This document shows positions 31,637 through 43,540 of a DNA stretch of 55,581 bases, one piece after another. The position numbers were made by a program, and so were the translations under genes. The first letter of the stretch is position 1; every line of letters begins with the position of its first letter. This DNA is from Rhodospirillaceae bacterium. Its GTDB lineage: Bacteria > Pseudomonadota > Gammaproteobacteria > Steroidobacterales > Rariloculaceae. Below the pieces are notes generated by a model. That model had not been told where the DNA came from and did no database searches. It saw only the letters and a program-made list of their open reading frames with translations. The stretch lies in assembly GCA_002718345.1 (NCBI GenBank), contig PBDA01000025.1:1-55581 (forward strand), given 5' to 3'.

Positions 31637-33343
31637 ATGCGACTTACTGATCTCCCAATTAATACTCTTAAAGAAGTTCCTTCAGACGCTGAAGCTGGTA
31701 GTCATCAACTAATGCTTAGAGCTGGTCTCATACGTCAACTTGCATCTGGTTTATACACATGGCTTCCGCTAGGTATGCGTGTACTTAATAAGGTCAAAAA
31801 GATTATTAGAGAAGAAATGAATAATGCAAAAGCCTTGGAACTTACTATGCCAGTAGTTCAACCCGCTGAATTATGGGTTGAATCTGGTCGATGGGAAGAA
31901 TATGGGGCGGAGTTACTCAGACTTCAAGACCGTCATAACCGTGAGTACTGCCTAGGGCCTACTCACGAGGAAGTAATTACAGATATTGCAAGACACGAAT
32001 TGAAAAGCTACCGCCAATTGCCAGTTAACTACTATCAAATTCAAACAAAATTTCGAGACGAAATCAGACCACGATTTGGGGTAATGCGAGCTAGAGAGTT
32101 TGTGATGAAAGACGCTTATTCTTTTCATATCGATGAAAACTCTTTGCTAGAAGGCTATCATTTAATGAAAGAGGTATATTCTAATATTTTCAATAGATTA
32201 CAGTTAACTTACAGAATTGTTCAAGCAGATTCTGGCACGATAGGTGGTAATAAATCTGAAGAATTTCATGTCTTAGCGCAATCTGGTGAGGATGCTATTG
32301 CATATTCAGAAAAAGATGGCTTTGCAGCAAATATTGAAACAATACCTCTACATCCATCAAACACGAAACTCGCTGAGCCAACCGAAGAACTCAAACTAGT
32401 AGAGACACCGCAAGTAAAAACAATAAAAGAGCTATGTTCATTCATCAAAGTAAAACCTGAACAATGCCTTAAAACCTTGCTAGTTCAAGGCACAGATACT
32501 CCAGCAGTTGCTCTAATATTGCGTGGGGATCATGAATTGAATGGCGTTAAGGCACAAAATTTAAAGGCCGTAGCGTCACCCCTCCGAATGCTTAATACCT
32601 CTGAAGCAAAGGGAGCTACTGGAGTAGAAACGGGCTTCCTAGGACCAAAGGATTTAAAAATACCGGTCTATATAGATTACTCAGCAGCAGTTGTCAGTGA
32701 TTTTGTTTGTGGCGCAAACATCAATGATCACCACTATACAGGAGTTAATTGGAAACGTGACTTACCGATGCCAGAATTAGCTGACTTAAGAAATGCTGTA
32801 GCAGGAGACCCAAGCCCATCAGGAAACGAACCTCTATCTGTAGCAAAAGGAATAGAAGTCGGTCATATCTTTCAACTTGGTCAAAAATATAGTCAAGCTA
32901 TGAAAGCTACTGTACTTGATGATGAAGGCAAGCCGAGAACAATGTTTATGGGGTGTTACGGTATTGGCGTAACGCGTGTTATTGCTGCTTCTATTGAACA
33001 AAACCACGACGAAAAAGGAATAATTTGGCCAAGTGCCATTGCACCATATGATGTGATCATTATTCCGATTAATATGGATAAATCCTACCGAATCAGGGAA
33101 ACCACAGAAGAACTATATAAGAAACTTCAGGAATCAGGATATGAAACGATAATGGATGATCGATCTCAACGTCCTGGTGTTAAATTTGCTGACGCGGATC
33201 TTATCGGCATTCCTCATCGGCTTGTGATTGCAGAAAAATCCTTAGATCAAGGACAACTGGAATATAAACACCGAAGATCAAATGAAACTGAGATGGTTCC
33301 GATTAAGAATATAATAAAAATTCTCAAGGAAAAACAGTTATAA
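31637..33343 (+). CDS. proS: Prolyl-tRNA synthetase
   Basis: Charges tRNA-Pro; bacterial type with an editing insertion domain (about 225-405). Class II motif 1 lies around [22 protein letters not shown], split over positions 60-85; motif 2 is [17 protein letters not shown]; motif 3 is [13 protein letters not shown]. 568 aa. ATG at 31637 is preceded by GAGGAAAGG, while the outer TTG at 31625 is inside that site, so ATG is the start. Confidence 0.97.
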   Translation: MRLTDLPINTLKEVPSDAEAGSHQLMLRAGLIRQLASGLYTWLPLGMRVLNKVKKIIREEMNNAKALELTMPVVQPAELWVESGRWEEYGAELLRLQDRHNREYCLGPTHEEVITDIARHELKSYRQLPVNYYQIQTKFRDEIRPRFGVMRAREFVMKDAYSFHIDENSLLEGYHLMKEVYSNIFNRLQLTYRIVQADSGTIGGNKSEEFHVLAQSGEDAIAYSEKDGFAANIETIPLHPSNTKLAEPTEELKLVETPQVKTIKELCSFIKVKPEQCLKTLLVQGTDTPAVALILRGDHELNGVKAQNLKAVASPLRMLNTSEAKGATGVETGFLGPKDLKIPVYIDYSAAVVSDFVCGANINDHHYTGVNWKRDLPMPELADLRNAVAGDPSPSGNEPLSVAKGIEVGHIFQLGQKYSQAMKATVLDDEGKPRTMFMGCYGIGVTRVIAASIEQNHDEKGIIWPSAIAPYDVIIIPINMDKSYRIRETTEELYKKLQESGYETIMDDRSQRPGVKFADADLIGIPHRLVIAEKSLDQGQLEYKHRRSNETEMVPIKNIIKILKEKQL

Positions 33344-33408
33344 ACTCATAGTATCCAATTCTCTGCAAATCAAATATTGCTGCGCAATCTGATCAGGTTG
33401 GTTCTTAT

Positions 33409-33690
33409 CTATTCTGCGGTTTGAGCAGTATTTAAAGCTTCCACAGCTTGATTCTTCGCTCTTTGAGCGTTCTGCCAAGCAGAAGTAAAGGAACCATTAC
33501 GAATCTGCGTCTCTGCAAGAGAAATATACCTTTTTGCTTCAGTCATGGGTTCAGGAGCAAGCCTATCTGCATCCGCCTCTTCAGCTGCAGCTATGGCTTG
33601 ACGCGCATCACTCATCATTTGCACAGGCGCTTCAGTAGCACAACCGGAAACAAATAAAATCAATACTAAAAATAGTGCACGTGAACTCAT
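33409..33690 (-). CDS. Small DUF4398-like lipoprotein
   Basis: A 93-residue predicted lipoprotein. The signal ends in the lipobox VSGC (Cys at about 16), so the mature protein would be anchored by its lipidated Cys; the residue after it is Ala, not Asp, which suggests outer-membrane sorting. The rest is Ala-rich, helical and hydrophilic (ARQAIAAAEEADADRLAP, ISLAETQIRNG, WQNAQRAKNQAVEALN), the layout of DUF4398 proteins. Function unknown. It stands alone between proS and arsC and has a candidate promoter upstream. Confidence 0.8.
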   Translation of the reverse strand: MSSRALFLVLILFVSGCATEAPVQMMSDARQAIAAAEEADADRLAPEPMTEAKRYISLAETQIRNGSFTSAWQNAQRAKNQAVEALNTAQTAE

Positions 33691-33725
33691 AAAGTTATTC
33701 TAAGCTCCCTACTTCCCTTACTAAA

Positions 33726-33754
33726 ACGTTACAGGCGCTTTAAACAGCCGTCAA
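33726..33754 (-). promoter_or_regulatory. Candidate sigma-70 promoter of the small lipoprotein gene
   Basis: On the minus strand TTGACG (33754-33749) is followed after 17 bases by TAACGT (33731-33726), with TGTAAC as an alternative -10 two bases earlier. The -35 matches consensus in five of six bases; the -10 is weak. A transcript would start roughly 25-30 bases before the lipoprotein ATG at 33690. Confidence 0.35.
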
Positions 33755-33869
33755 GCAAAGTAAATCGTCTCAAATCTAATCTACTTACCTTTCAGCTTAA
33801 TGAATGGAATACTATGACAGTTAAATAGTCCCCAATCAAAATATAATTATATAAAATATAGGTTTACAT

Positions 33870-35519
<1,650 letters not shown>

Positions 35520-35544
<25 letters not shown>

Positions 35545-36086
35545 GCTCGCCTACTCCAGCCAATCACATAGTTCAAGCCACTAATGATACTAGTGAAAAC
35601 CACAATAGCTCCCATCACAACTAACCATTCCCCAGAAGGCCAATCAAAGGCCGCTACAGTAAGCGTGAAGATCATAAAAAGGAGCTGGGCGCCAGTATTT
35701 AACTTGCTAATTAAAGCGGGCTCACCTTTTATAGGTTCAATGATGTATTGATATGTCAATGCACCCATAATGATTATTAGATCTCGAGAGATCACTAAGA
35801 TAGCTAAAACTACTGGAATTAATTCTAGATATGTTAGTGTTAAAAAAACACCGCAAACCATTAACTTATCTGCCGCAGGGTCTAATATTTCCCCCATACG
35901 TGTTCGCCATTCGAAGTTACGAGCAAGCATTCCATCCAACGCATCAGAACAGCCTGCAATTCCTATCAAGATTAATGCAATCGTATAATTTTCCTTAAGC
36001 ATCGCAACAACAATTGGTCCAACTAAGATAACTCTTCCAATGCAAATCGCATTTGGCAACCAATTTAAAGATACTACATAAAACAT
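35520..36086 (-). CDS. CDP-alcohol phosphatidyltransferase family protein (PgsA-like)
   Basis: Integral membrane enzyme that transfers a phosphatidyl group from CDP-diacylglycerol to an alcohol. The motif is SDALDGMLARNFEWRTRMG followed by EILDPAADK, which keeps all the conserved Asp residues. 188 aa with about five hydrophobic helices. Length and motif fit phosphatidylglycerophosphate synthase, and a family member stands in this position next to hda in Pseudomonas; whether it is the main PgsA of this organism cannot be told. Five bases separate it from the DUF2066 stop. Confidence 0.87.
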
Positions 36087-36091
36087 TAATT

Positions 36092-37186
36092 CTACTTATT
36101 CAGTGAAAATGTAAGACGACCTTCAAGAGGGTCATCTGAAATGGCAGGTACAGGCGACAGAAAATTGTTAAGCGTTAAAACTTTACCAAGCAATTGAGAC
36201 CCTCCACGAACTATCAAACGCAATGAAAGAGTTGTCTCCGTATACTCCTCAATATCCACTGAATTTAAAATATACCTCTCCTGCAAATCCTCTATGTAAT
36301 TCATGACCTGCGCATAATCTTCTAAAGTTGATAAATTTGTTACCGTAACATAGGCCACTGTGGGATCACCAAAACTACTAAATTCTCTAGAATAAAGATC
36401 TGCAAGTTGTTCAAGACCAGAACTAATAGTTCTACCGGGAAGAATAAAGCGCTCATTGCCACGAATTAGGGTCCACTGCACCTCACGTCCACGCGGAGTA
36501 TCCCAGACTCGACCATTTAAGATAGCATCGGCACCATAACGCAAAGATGACTGCAAAACCCTATTACTGAAACCATTCCATATGTCTATAAAATCTAGGG
36601 AGTTCATATCCTCAGAATCCCAAAAAGGAAATCTGATTGGTAATCCCCTAGAAGTTGCAACTCGGATTAATTCGTTTCTAATCTCATCTTCAGTATCTAC
36701 AAAATCCACACTACGCATTTCTCTGAGAGATTCAGAAGCAAGTATTCCACGCTCACCTGATTCTGTATCTACAGCTAGCCATAGCAGGATTAAGGGACGT
36801 TCTCCAACCCAAATAGGTTCATTTATTTCAAATAATGCATCTAATATTGCTCGTCCATCAAAAGTAACTCTATAGCCTTCTAAATCAGGCCAGCCCTTAT
36901 CCATTACATACTCTGGAGAATCCGCATTTCTAACAAGTTCCTGAAGGCTAGGCTCAAGAAAAGCATCTATTCTTCCAGTTACACGTGTTAATAGCTGACT
37001 CATCGCGAGGATAACGTAGTCTTCATCCGTACTCGGTAACTGAGCACCAGAAATCGCTTGATCTCTAGGTATTGTGACCGTATAGAGGCTTTCCACAGTC
37101 GCAGACTGCGTCACATTGAACATAAGTAGAGCGTTTAACCCTACAATTATCCAATAACAACCACTGAAACCTTTAGAAAGACGCAT
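36092..37186 (-). CDS. DUF2066 protein, exported
   Basis: A 364-residue protein with a signal peptide (about 1-28, ending NVTQSATVE). The N-terminal part with YTVTIPRDQAISG, AMSQLLTRVTGR and the later GERPLILLWLAVD fit the DUF2066 family, found in gammaproteobacteria between purM and hda. Function unknown; predicted periplasmic or envelope-associated. It diverges from purM, 71 bases apart, and leads the DUF2066-CDP-alcohol transferase-hda unit. Confidence 0.85.
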   Translation of the reverse strand: MRLSKGFSGCYWIIVGLNALLMFNVTQSATVESLYTVTIPRDQAISGAQLPSTDEDYVILAMSQLLTRVTGRIDAFLEPSLQELVRNADSPEYVMDKGWPDLEGYRVTFDGRAILDALFEINEPIWVGERPLILLWLAVDTESGERGILASESLREMRSVDFVDTEDEIRNELIRVATSRGLPIRFPFWDSEDMNSLDFIDIWNGFSNRVLQSSLRYGADAILNGRVWDTPRGREVQWTLIRGNERFILPGRTISSGLEQLADLYSREFSSFGDPTVAYVTVTNLSTLEDYAQVMNYIEDLQERYILNSVDIEEYTETTLSLRLIVRGGSQLLGKVLTLNNFLSPVPAISDDPLEGRLTFSLNK

Positions 37187-37257
37187 TATTATCCAAGATT
37201 GAATTTACTAGCTTATTATAGCGATCATAATGATTACTAGTTGCCAGGACCCCAATT

Positions 37258-38289
37258 ATGACCTCCAAATCCTCTCTTACCTATAAGCAATCAGGTGTTG
37301 ATATAGATGCTGGCGAAAAGCTTGTCCAGCGAATTAAAACTGCGGTAGATAAAACTACACGCCCAGAAGTCCTTGGCAGCATTGGAGGATTTGGTGGGTT
37401 ATTTAAATTACCCATAGGACGATATAAACAACCTGTACTTGTATCCGGCGTAGATGGCGTTGGCACAAAACTAAAATTAGCTATCGAACATGATGCTCAT
37501 GATCAAATTGGTATCGACCTTGTAGCCATGTCAGTGAACGATGTGGTTGTTCAGGGCGCAGAGCCACTCTTTTTTCTTGATTACTATGTGAGCCAAAAGC
37601 TGGATGTTGAAATTGCAACACGTGTAATACAAGGCATTGCTCGTGGCTGCGAACTTTCAGGGGCTGCTTTAATTGGAGGAGAGACTGCTGAGCACCCTGG
37701 AATGCATGCACAAGAGGAGTATGACCTAGCTGGATTTTGCGTAGGGATCGTTGAAGCAGATCGCTTGATAGATGGCAGCACAATATGCGAAGGAGATAGT
37801 ATTATTGGCATTGCATCATCTGGGCCACATTCTAATGGCTTCTCTCTCATAAGGAGCGCATTAAAACAAAGCCCGTTAGGAGCAGATGCTTTAGTTGATG
37901 GAAAACCAGTGATTGACCAATTATTAGCCCCAACACGCATATATTCCAAATCAATTCTAGGTCTGCTAGATGTTATTGAAGTAAAAGGACTTGCACACAT
38001 TACAGGTGGTGGTATTACAGAGAATATTCCTCGCATTCTCCCAGCTGGGCTTGGCGCTAGCCTAAAACAGTCAGCCTGGCCAAAACTTCCCATTTTTGAA
38101 TGGATAGAAAACCTAGGTGTGGAACCTAAGGAAATGCTTCGAACATTTAATTGCGGAATTGGAATGATTGTAGTTGTTCAACCCGACTTCGCAGAAAAAA
38201 CGCTAGAAGCACTAAAAAACTCTGGAGAGCAGGCTTGGGAAATAGGTGAGATAGTCAAAGATATAAACCAAGAAGCTAATGTCTTATAG
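37258..38289 (+). CDS. purM: Phosphoribosylformylglycinamidine cyclo-ligase
   Basis: ATP-dependent ring closure giving aminoimidazole ribotide, step five of purine synthesis. The start [15 protein letters not shown], the [14 protein letters not shown] motif, [11 protein letters not shown] and [13 protein letters not shown] are standard. 343 aa. AGGA lies 8 bases before ATG 37258. In most gammaproteobacteria purN follows immediately; here a DUF3108 gene follows after about 37 bases and purN is missing from the window. Confidence 0.97.
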   Translation: MTSKSSLTYKQSGVDIDAGEKLVQRIKTAVDKTTRPEVLGSIGGFGGLFKLPIGRYKQPVLVSGVDGVGTKLKLAIEHDAHDQIGIDLVAMSVNDVVVQGAEPLFFLDYYVSQKLDVEIATRVIQGIARGCELSGAALIGGETAEHPGMHAQEEYDLAGFCVGIVEADRLIDGSTICEGDSIIGIASSGPHSNGFSLIRSALKQSPLGADALVDGKPVIDQLLAPTRIYSKSILGLLDVIEVKGLAHITGGGITENIPRILPAGLGASLKQSAWPKLPIFEWIENLGVEPKEMLRTFNCGIGMIVVVQPDFAEKTLEALKNSGEQAWEIGEIVKDINQEANVL

Positions 38290-38326
38290 AAAAACCATTA
38301 ATAAACCAAACTCTTTTACTTAGTTG

Positions 38327-39064
38327 ATGTATATGCATAGATTGCTTTTATATAACTTTTTAGTAACTACTTTGATTGCTCCTGCATCAATTTCTGCTAA
38401 TTCCAACAAAATTCCTACTTATAGGGCGATATATGATGTTGAGTATAAAAACAGGTCAGTGGGTGAATCTGAAATCACAGTGAAAAAAAAAGAAAGCAAC
38501 GATAATTACGTTTTTTCTTCAAAATCAAATGCAACAGGCTTTCTTAAATTAATTTTTCCCAAAACACTAATTGAAGTAAGTGAGTTTTCATATTTAGACA
38601 ATACAATAAAACCTCAAATATATTCATTTAGCGACAGCAGCATCACTAATAGTGAAAGTTACACCATAAGCTTTAACTGGGAAAAAAATCTAGTTAATAC
38701 AACTATCAATGATCAAGTTATCAGCTCTGAAATCCAGCCGAACACTCTTGATAATGGAACATTACAAGTTGCCCTAATGTTGGATATGAAAAATTCTGTG
38801 CCCGAATCCTACACCATCCGAGATGATGACGGTGCTAGGGTTTATAAATACACCTCAGAAGGCGAAGAAAATCTGGAAACACCCTTAGGGATAATTGCAA
38901 CAAAAAAATTAATGCAAGAACGACAAGGGTTTTCACATCAAACTATAATATGGCTAGCAAAAGACTTGCAATTTATACCTGTGCGAATCGAACAGTTTAG
39001 AGATGGCAAACAAAGGGTTGTATTAAATATTAATTCGCTAAAATGGCTAACTATAGATGATTAA
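38327..39064 (+). CDS. DUF3108 exported protein
   Basis: A protein of about 245 residues with a signal peptide (about 1-23, ending PASISAN). YRAIYDVEYKNRSVGESEI at the mature N-terminus and SNATGFLKLI fit the DUF3108 family, whose members are predicted beta-rich periplasmic proteins of unknown function found after purN in Pseudomonas. The frame has TTG 38324, ATG 38327 and ATG 38333; none has a clear ribosome binding site, so I chose the first ATG. Convergent with dcd, 6 bases apart. Confidence 0.85.
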   Translation: MYMHRLLLYNFLVTTLIAPASISANSNKIPTYRAIYDVEYKNRSVGESEITVKKKESNDNYVFSSKSNATGFLKLIFPKTLIEVSEFSYLDNTIKPQIYSFSDSSITNSESYTISFNWEKNLVNTTINDQVISSEIQPNTLDNGTLQVALMLDMKNSVPESYTIRDDDGARVYKYTSEGEENLETPLGIIATKKLMQERQGFSHQTIIWLAKDLQFIPVRIEQFRDGKQRVVLNINSLKWLTIDD

Positions 39065-39070
39065 CTTTTA

Positions 39071-39637
39071 TCAAGTTTTAGGAAGGGTTACTCCCTTTTG
39101 GCCTTGGTATTTACCTCCCCGATCTGAATAACTTGTAGCACATACCTCATCTGATTCAAAAAAAATCATTTGAGCAACTCCTTCATTTGCATAGATCCGT
39201 GCAGGCAGTGGCGTGGTATTAGAAAACTCAAGCGTCACATGACCTTCCCACTCAGGCTCTAATGGCGTCACATTAACGATAATTCCACAACGCGCGTAAG
39301 TGGACTTACCTAGACAAATAGTTAAAACATTCCTGGGAATTCTGAAATACTCAACAGTTCTTGCTAGAGCAAATGAATTTGGAGGCACAACACAAATATC
39401 AGAGGACTTATTTACAAAACTAGATTCAACAAAGTTTTTAGGATCCACAACAGCTGAATTGATATTTGTGAAAATTTTAAAGTCTGAAGCACATCGAACA
39501 TCATACCCATAACTAGATGTTCCATAAGAAATAACAGGTTCTTTCCCCACCTCACGTACTTGTGATGCTTCAAAGGGTTCGATCATGCCCTCTTCAACAG
39601 CCATTCGCTGTATCCAACGATCGGACTTTATTGTCAT
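39071..39637 (-). CDS. dcd: dCTP deaminase
   Basis: Deaminates dCTP to dUTP for thymidylate synthesis. The signature [25 protein letters not shown], split over about 108-132, carries the catalytic Glu and the trimer core; [17 protein letters not shown] and [12 protein letters not shown] follow. 188 aa, the monofunctional length. Its ATG overlaps the apbC stop by 4 bases (ATGA), so the two are coupled, as in Pseudomonas. Confidence 0.97.
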   Translation of the reverse strand: MTIKSDRWIQRMAVEEGMIEPFEASQVREVGKEPVISYGTSSYGYDVRCASDFKIFTNINSAVVDPKNFVESSFVNKSSDICVVPPNSFALARTVEYFRIPRNVLTICLGKSTYARCGIIVNVTPLEPEWEGHVTLEFSNTTPLPARIYANEGVAQMIFFESDEVCATSYSDRGGKYQGQKGVTLPKT

Positions 39638-40731
39638 TTGTCCTCCTCCACGGTGATAGTTGGAAATAACCGGCTATAGTCTTTCCCACTAGCTGCTAAC
39701 TGCCCGCTTGCTAACAATGCTATCTGTCGATAGCTTGTAGCTATGGGCGTATTTGGTTCGGCAACTACCGTTGGGGTGCCTTCGTCTGTATTTTTTCTAA
39801 TGCTAAAATCTAATGGTATAGCGCCTAAAAAGGGAACATCGTACTCAGCAGCAAGTTTTTCACCACCCGCATAACCAAAGATACGTTCTTCATGACCGCA
39901 GTTAGAACAAATATGCGAACTCATATTCTCTATAACTCCAAGTATTGGCACATTGACCTTTTGAAACATTTCTAGACCCTTGCGGGCATCAGCAAGTGAA
40001 ACATCTTGTGGTGTAGTGACAATCAATGCACCACTTACAGGAACACGCTGGGAAAGTGTAAGCTGAATATCACCAGTTCCTGGAGGCATATCAACTACCA
40101 AGTAATCAAGCTCTCCCCAATGAGTATCTCCTATCATTTGATTTAACGCAGAAGTAACCATTGGACCGCGCCATGCCATTGGTTGGCGTTCATATACCAG
40201 AAAACCTATAGACATGGCCTTAACCCCATGAGCTTCAATGGGTTCCAATGTTTTACCGTCAGCAGTTTCAGGTCTTGAACCAAGCAAACCAAGCATCCTG
40301 GGTTGGCTAGGACCATAAATATCGGCATCTAAAATTCCTATTCTGGCACCTTCCTGAGCTAGGGCCAGGGCTAAATTAACGGTAACTGTTGATTTACCCA
40401 CCCCGCCCTTTCCAGAAGCAACTGCAATCACATTACTGATACCATCTAGAGGCTTAAGTCCATGCTGTACTGAGTGAGATGTGACAGACCAATCAACTAC
40501 AAAATTAACCGCCTTATCTAAATCAATAGATGCGCAAAAAGCTGTTAGCTGTTCAATAAGTTCTTTTCCGCTACGGCCGCTAGGATAACCTAACGTAATT
40601 GTCGCTTTATATGTATTTCCTTCATCAATCACGTTCAAGGAGGCACCAACGCTACCTAGCGCAGTTTTTGTAAAAGGCACTATAAATTTACACAGATGAC
40701 TGTGGATATCTTCTGCAATTTTTTCGCTCAT
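39634..40731 (-). CDS. apbC: ApbC/Mrp iron-sulfur cluster carrier ATPase
   Basis: ParA-like ATPase that carries Fe-S clusters. The deviant Walker A is [16 protein letters not shown] (about 107-122), followed by [14 protein letters not shown] and the CxxC pair in [10 protein letters not shown], where the cluster binds between two subunits. A short N-terminal domain (about 1-90) precedes the ATPase. 365 aa. Diverges from metG, an arrangement shared with E. coli and Pseudomonas. Confidence 0.95.
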   Translation of the reverse strand: MSEKIAEDIHSHLCKFIVPFTKTALGSVGASLNVIDEGNTYKATITLGYPSGRSGKELIEQLTAFCASIDLDKAVNFVVDWSVTSHSVQHGLKPLDGISNVIAVASGKGGVGKSTVTVNLALALAQEGARIGILDADIYGPSQPRMLGLLGSRPETADGKTLEPIEAHGVKAMSIGFLVYERQPMAWRGPMVTSALNQMIGDTHWGELDYLVVDMPPGTGDIQLTLSQRVPVSGALIVTTPQDVSLADARKGLEMFQKVNVPILGVIENMSSHICSNCGHEERIFGYAGGEKLAAEYDVPFLGAIPLDFSIRKNTDEGTPTVVAEPNTPIATSYRQIALLASGQLAASGKDYSRLFPTITVEEDK

Positions 40732-40944
40732 ATTAAGGATTAACCACTTTTGGGAGGCGGAATTGTACCTCAGATACCCGTCCTTTTAGAGTATCAAAGA
40801 AGCATCACATTCTCTCCAATGGCATAATCGCACGTTAAGGAACAACAGACTATTTAAACAATCCCTTGAGCAGCCAAATTTGCCGAGGTTTTTTTTAATC
40901 AAGCTGATTTGTGTATTACTTTATCTGCTTAGGAACCATTCAAG

Positions 40945-42954
40945 TTGACTTCAAAACGCAACATACTAGTCACCAGCGCCTTACCCTATGCTAGTGGCCC
41001 ATTGCACCTAGGTCATTTCGTCGAATACACGCAAACAGATGTATGGGCAAGGTTTCAACGTATGCAGGGCAACCGGTGTATATACGTGTGTGCAAGTGAT
41101 GCGCATGGAACACCTACTATGCTTCGTGCTGAATCATTGGGCATTTCACCAGAAAAACTCGTATCAGAAATTGCTGAAGACCATCGAAGAGATTTTGAGA
41201 ACTTCTCAATTGATGTAGACAACTATCAGACTACACACTCTGACGAAAACAAAGAACTTACAGCTGAGATCTACAAGCGTCTAAAAAAGAGTGGCCACAT
41301 AACGCGGCATACTATAAAACAAGCATACGACACACAAAAAAGCCTGTTTCTTCCCGACCGATATGTGCGTGGTGAGTGCCCATCATGCGGAGCAAAGGAC
41401 CAATACGGTGATTCTTGCGAAAAATGTAGCGCAACTTATACGCCTATGGACCTTAAAAACCCGGTGTCAGTTGTATCAGGAACAAAACCATCAGTTCGTG
41501 AATCAGAGCATTTATTCTTTAAATTGGAAAACTTTCAGGAAGAACTACGCACTTGGGTTCCAGGCCATGTAGACGATTCAATGGTTAATAAACTAAATGA
41601 GTGGCTTGAAACAGGACTGAAGGACTGGGATATATCTAGAGATGCACCATATTTTGGTTTTGAAATACCTGGTGAAGATAAAAAATATTTTTACGTGTGG
41701 TTTGACGCAACAATTGGATATATGGCGAGCTTCCTAGAGCTATGCCGAAAACTAAACTGTGAAAAAGAATTTGATGATTTCTGGACTGAAAATAATAACA
41801 CGGAGCTCTATCACTTTCTTGGTAAAGATATAATTTATTTTCACGCCTTATTTTGGCCATCAGTGCTGAGCGGAGCAGGATACAGAAAACCATCTGGTAT
41901 TTTTGTTCATGGTTTTCTCACAGTTAATGGGGAAAAGATGTCTAAATCTAGAGGCACTTTCATTATGGCCTCGACCTACTCTAAATATTTGGACCCAGAC
42001 TATCTGCGTTATTATCTTGCAGCAAAACTTAGTTCTGGTGTGGATGACATCGACTTAAACTTCGATGATTTTATTGCACGAGTTAACGCTGATTTAGTTG
42101 GAAAACTAGTGAATATTGCGAGTCGCTGCTCAGGTTTTGTACATAAATATGGCAAAGGCCAGCTTTCTAATACACTGCCCAATAAAAACCTGCTTGATAA
42201 TTTTATTACCGCAGGCGAAAAAATTTCCACAGACTTTGAATCTCGAAACTACTCAAAAGCAATCAGACAAATAATGAAGCTTGCTGATCTTGCCAACCAA
42301 TTCATTGATGAAGAGAAACCCTGGATCAAGGCTAAGGATAAAAATAAAACAGAACAAGTAGTTCAGGCATGCACACTTGGAATTAATCTGTTTCGCATTC
42401 TTATTATCTATTTAAAACCAATCACTCCTGCGCTTGCTAAGCGAGCAGAAGATTTCCTCAATATTCCCCCATTAACATGGAGCTGTGCAAACAAACCCTT
42501 GCGAGGACATTCAATAAATAAATTTAAAAGTCTATTAGAGCGTATAGACCCAAAGGATATTGAAGCAATGATAGAAGAAACTCGTAAAAACTTTTCTGAA
42601 GACGAGCCCTCTGTCAGCAAGCCAGAGGAAAAAATTGATATTGATTTATTTTCTAAAATAGATATGAGAATAGCTCAAATTATGGAAGCGAACATAGTTG
42701 AAGGTGCTGATAAACTTTTAGAGTTAAAACTAAATCTAGGAGATAATGAACGAACGGTTTTTTCTGGCATACGCTCGGCTTATAAACCGGAAGACTTAAA
42801 GGATCGCCATGTTGTTGTTGTTGCAAATCTAAAACCAAGAAAAATGCGTTTTGGTACTTCAGATGGCATGGTACTTGCCGCTGGACCTGGAAATAAAGAC
42901 ATCTTTCTTCTGAGTCCTGACAACGGCGCAGAACCAGGCATGAAGGTCAAATAG
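40945..42954 (+). CDS. metG: Methionyl-tRNA synthetase
   Basis: Charges initiator and elongator tRNA-Met. The HIGH-type motif is LHLGH (21-25), the zinc knuckle CPSCG...CEKC lies at about 145-160, and KMSKSRGT at about 332. The C-terminal tRNA-binding (EMAP-like) domain covers about 565-669. The start must be TTG at 40945: the frame closes with TAG four codons upstream, and the next Met lies beyond the HIGH motif. AGGA lies 10 bases upstream. Four bases separate its stop from rsxA, so metG and rsx are probably transcribed together. Confidence 0.96.
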   Translation: MTSKRNILVTSALPYASGPLHLGHFVEYTQTDVWARFQRMQGNRCIYVCASDAHGTPTMLRAESLGISPEKLVSEIAEDHRRDFENFSIDVDNYQTTHSDENKELTAEIYKRLKKSGHITRHTIKQAYDTQKSLFLPDRYVRGECPSCGAKDQYGDSCEKCSATYTPMDLKNPVSVVSGTKPSVRESEHLFFKLENFQEELRTWVPGHVDDSMVNKLNEWLETGLKDWDISRDAPYFGFEIPGEDKKYFYVWFDATIGYMASFLELCRKLNCEKEFDDFWTENNNTELYHFLGKDIIYFHALFWPSVLSGAGYRKPSGIFVHGFLTVNGEKMSKSRGTFIMASTYSKYLDPDYLRYYLAAKLSSGVDDIDLNFDDFIARVNADLVGKLVNIASRCSGFVHKYGKGQLSNTLPNKNLLDNFITAGEKISTDFESRNYSKAIRQIMKLADLANQFIDEEKPWIKAKDKNKTEQVVQACTLGINLFRILIIYLKPITPALAKRAEDFLNIPPLTWSCANKPLRGHSINKFKSLLERIDPKDIEAMIEETRKNFSEDEPSVSKPEEKIDIDLFSKIDMRIAQIMEANIVEGADKLLELKLNLGDNERTVFSGIRSAYKPEDLKDRHVVVVANLKPRKMRFGTSDGMVLAAGPGNKDIFLLSPDNGAEPGMKVK

Positions 42955-42958
42955 ATTT

Positions 42959-43540
42959 ATGACGGAGCTCGTGCTCATAATATTCTCAGCTGCTTTAGTC
43001 AATAATTTTGTTCTTGTTCAATTCCTAGGTCTCTGTCCCTTCCTAGGCGCCTCTAAAAAATTTGAAGGCGCCCTTGGTATGGGACTTGCTACCGCTCTTG
43101 TACTCACAATTGCATCAGCGCTTAGCTATTTGATAGAGCATCTTATTTTGGCACCTTTTGATGTCGAATATTTAAGGCTTATCTCCTTTATTCTTGTAAT
43201 TGGGGCCTCTGTTCAATTCACCGAATTATTACTGAGGCGTGCTTCACCAATTCTTCATCAAGTACTTGGCATTTATATTCCACTAATAGCAAGTAACTGC
43301 GCTGTACTTGGTGTTGCCTTACTAAATTCAAATGCGGCAAGAAACTTGTCAGAGGCAATATATTATGGTGCAGGTGCGGCTATCGGGTTTGGAATAGCTT
43401 TAATTTTGCTAAGTACTTTACGCGAGCGCATTGAAGAAGAAGATGTACCAGGACCCTTTAGAGGACCTGCAATTACACTTATAACAGCTGGAATTATGTC
43501 AATTGCTTTCTTTGGTTTCACAGGGTTTCCGCAAATTTAA
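42959..43540 (+). CDS. rsxA: RnfA/RsxA subunit of the Rnf electron transport complex
   Basis: Six-helix membrane subunit of the ferredoxin:NAD+ oxidoreductase (Rnf), homologous to NqrE. VNNFVLVQFLGLCPFLGASK and the later GIYIPLIASNCAVLGVALL-type segment carry the two half-helix cysteines that hold the buried 2Fe-2S cluster with RsxE. 193 aa. First rsx gene, 4 bases after metG. Its TAA overlaps the rsxB ATG as TAATG. Confidence 0.96.
   Translation: MTELVLIIFSAALVNNFVLVQFLGLCPFLGASKKFEGALGMGLATALVLTIASALSYLIEHLILAPFDVEYLRLISFILVIGASVQFTELLLRRASPILHQVLGIYIPLIASNCAVLGVALLNSNAARNLSEAIYYGAGAAIGFGIALILLSTLRERIEEEDVPGPFRGPAITLITAGIMSIAFFGFTGFPQI

Noticed and set aside
33344-33408. Terminator between proS and the lipoprotein gene
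   Set aside because: The only hairpin (TTGCTGCGCAA) is short and no T-run follows it on either strand.
37584-38093. Open frame of 169 codons on the minus strand
   Set aside because: Antisense to the conserved purM; Pro/Ser-rich sequence typical of a shadow frame.
40732-40944. Riboswitch or leader between apbC and metG
   Set aside because: The 213 bases contain a T8 run and a short CAAATTTG palindrome but no stem strong enough to call a structured RNA.
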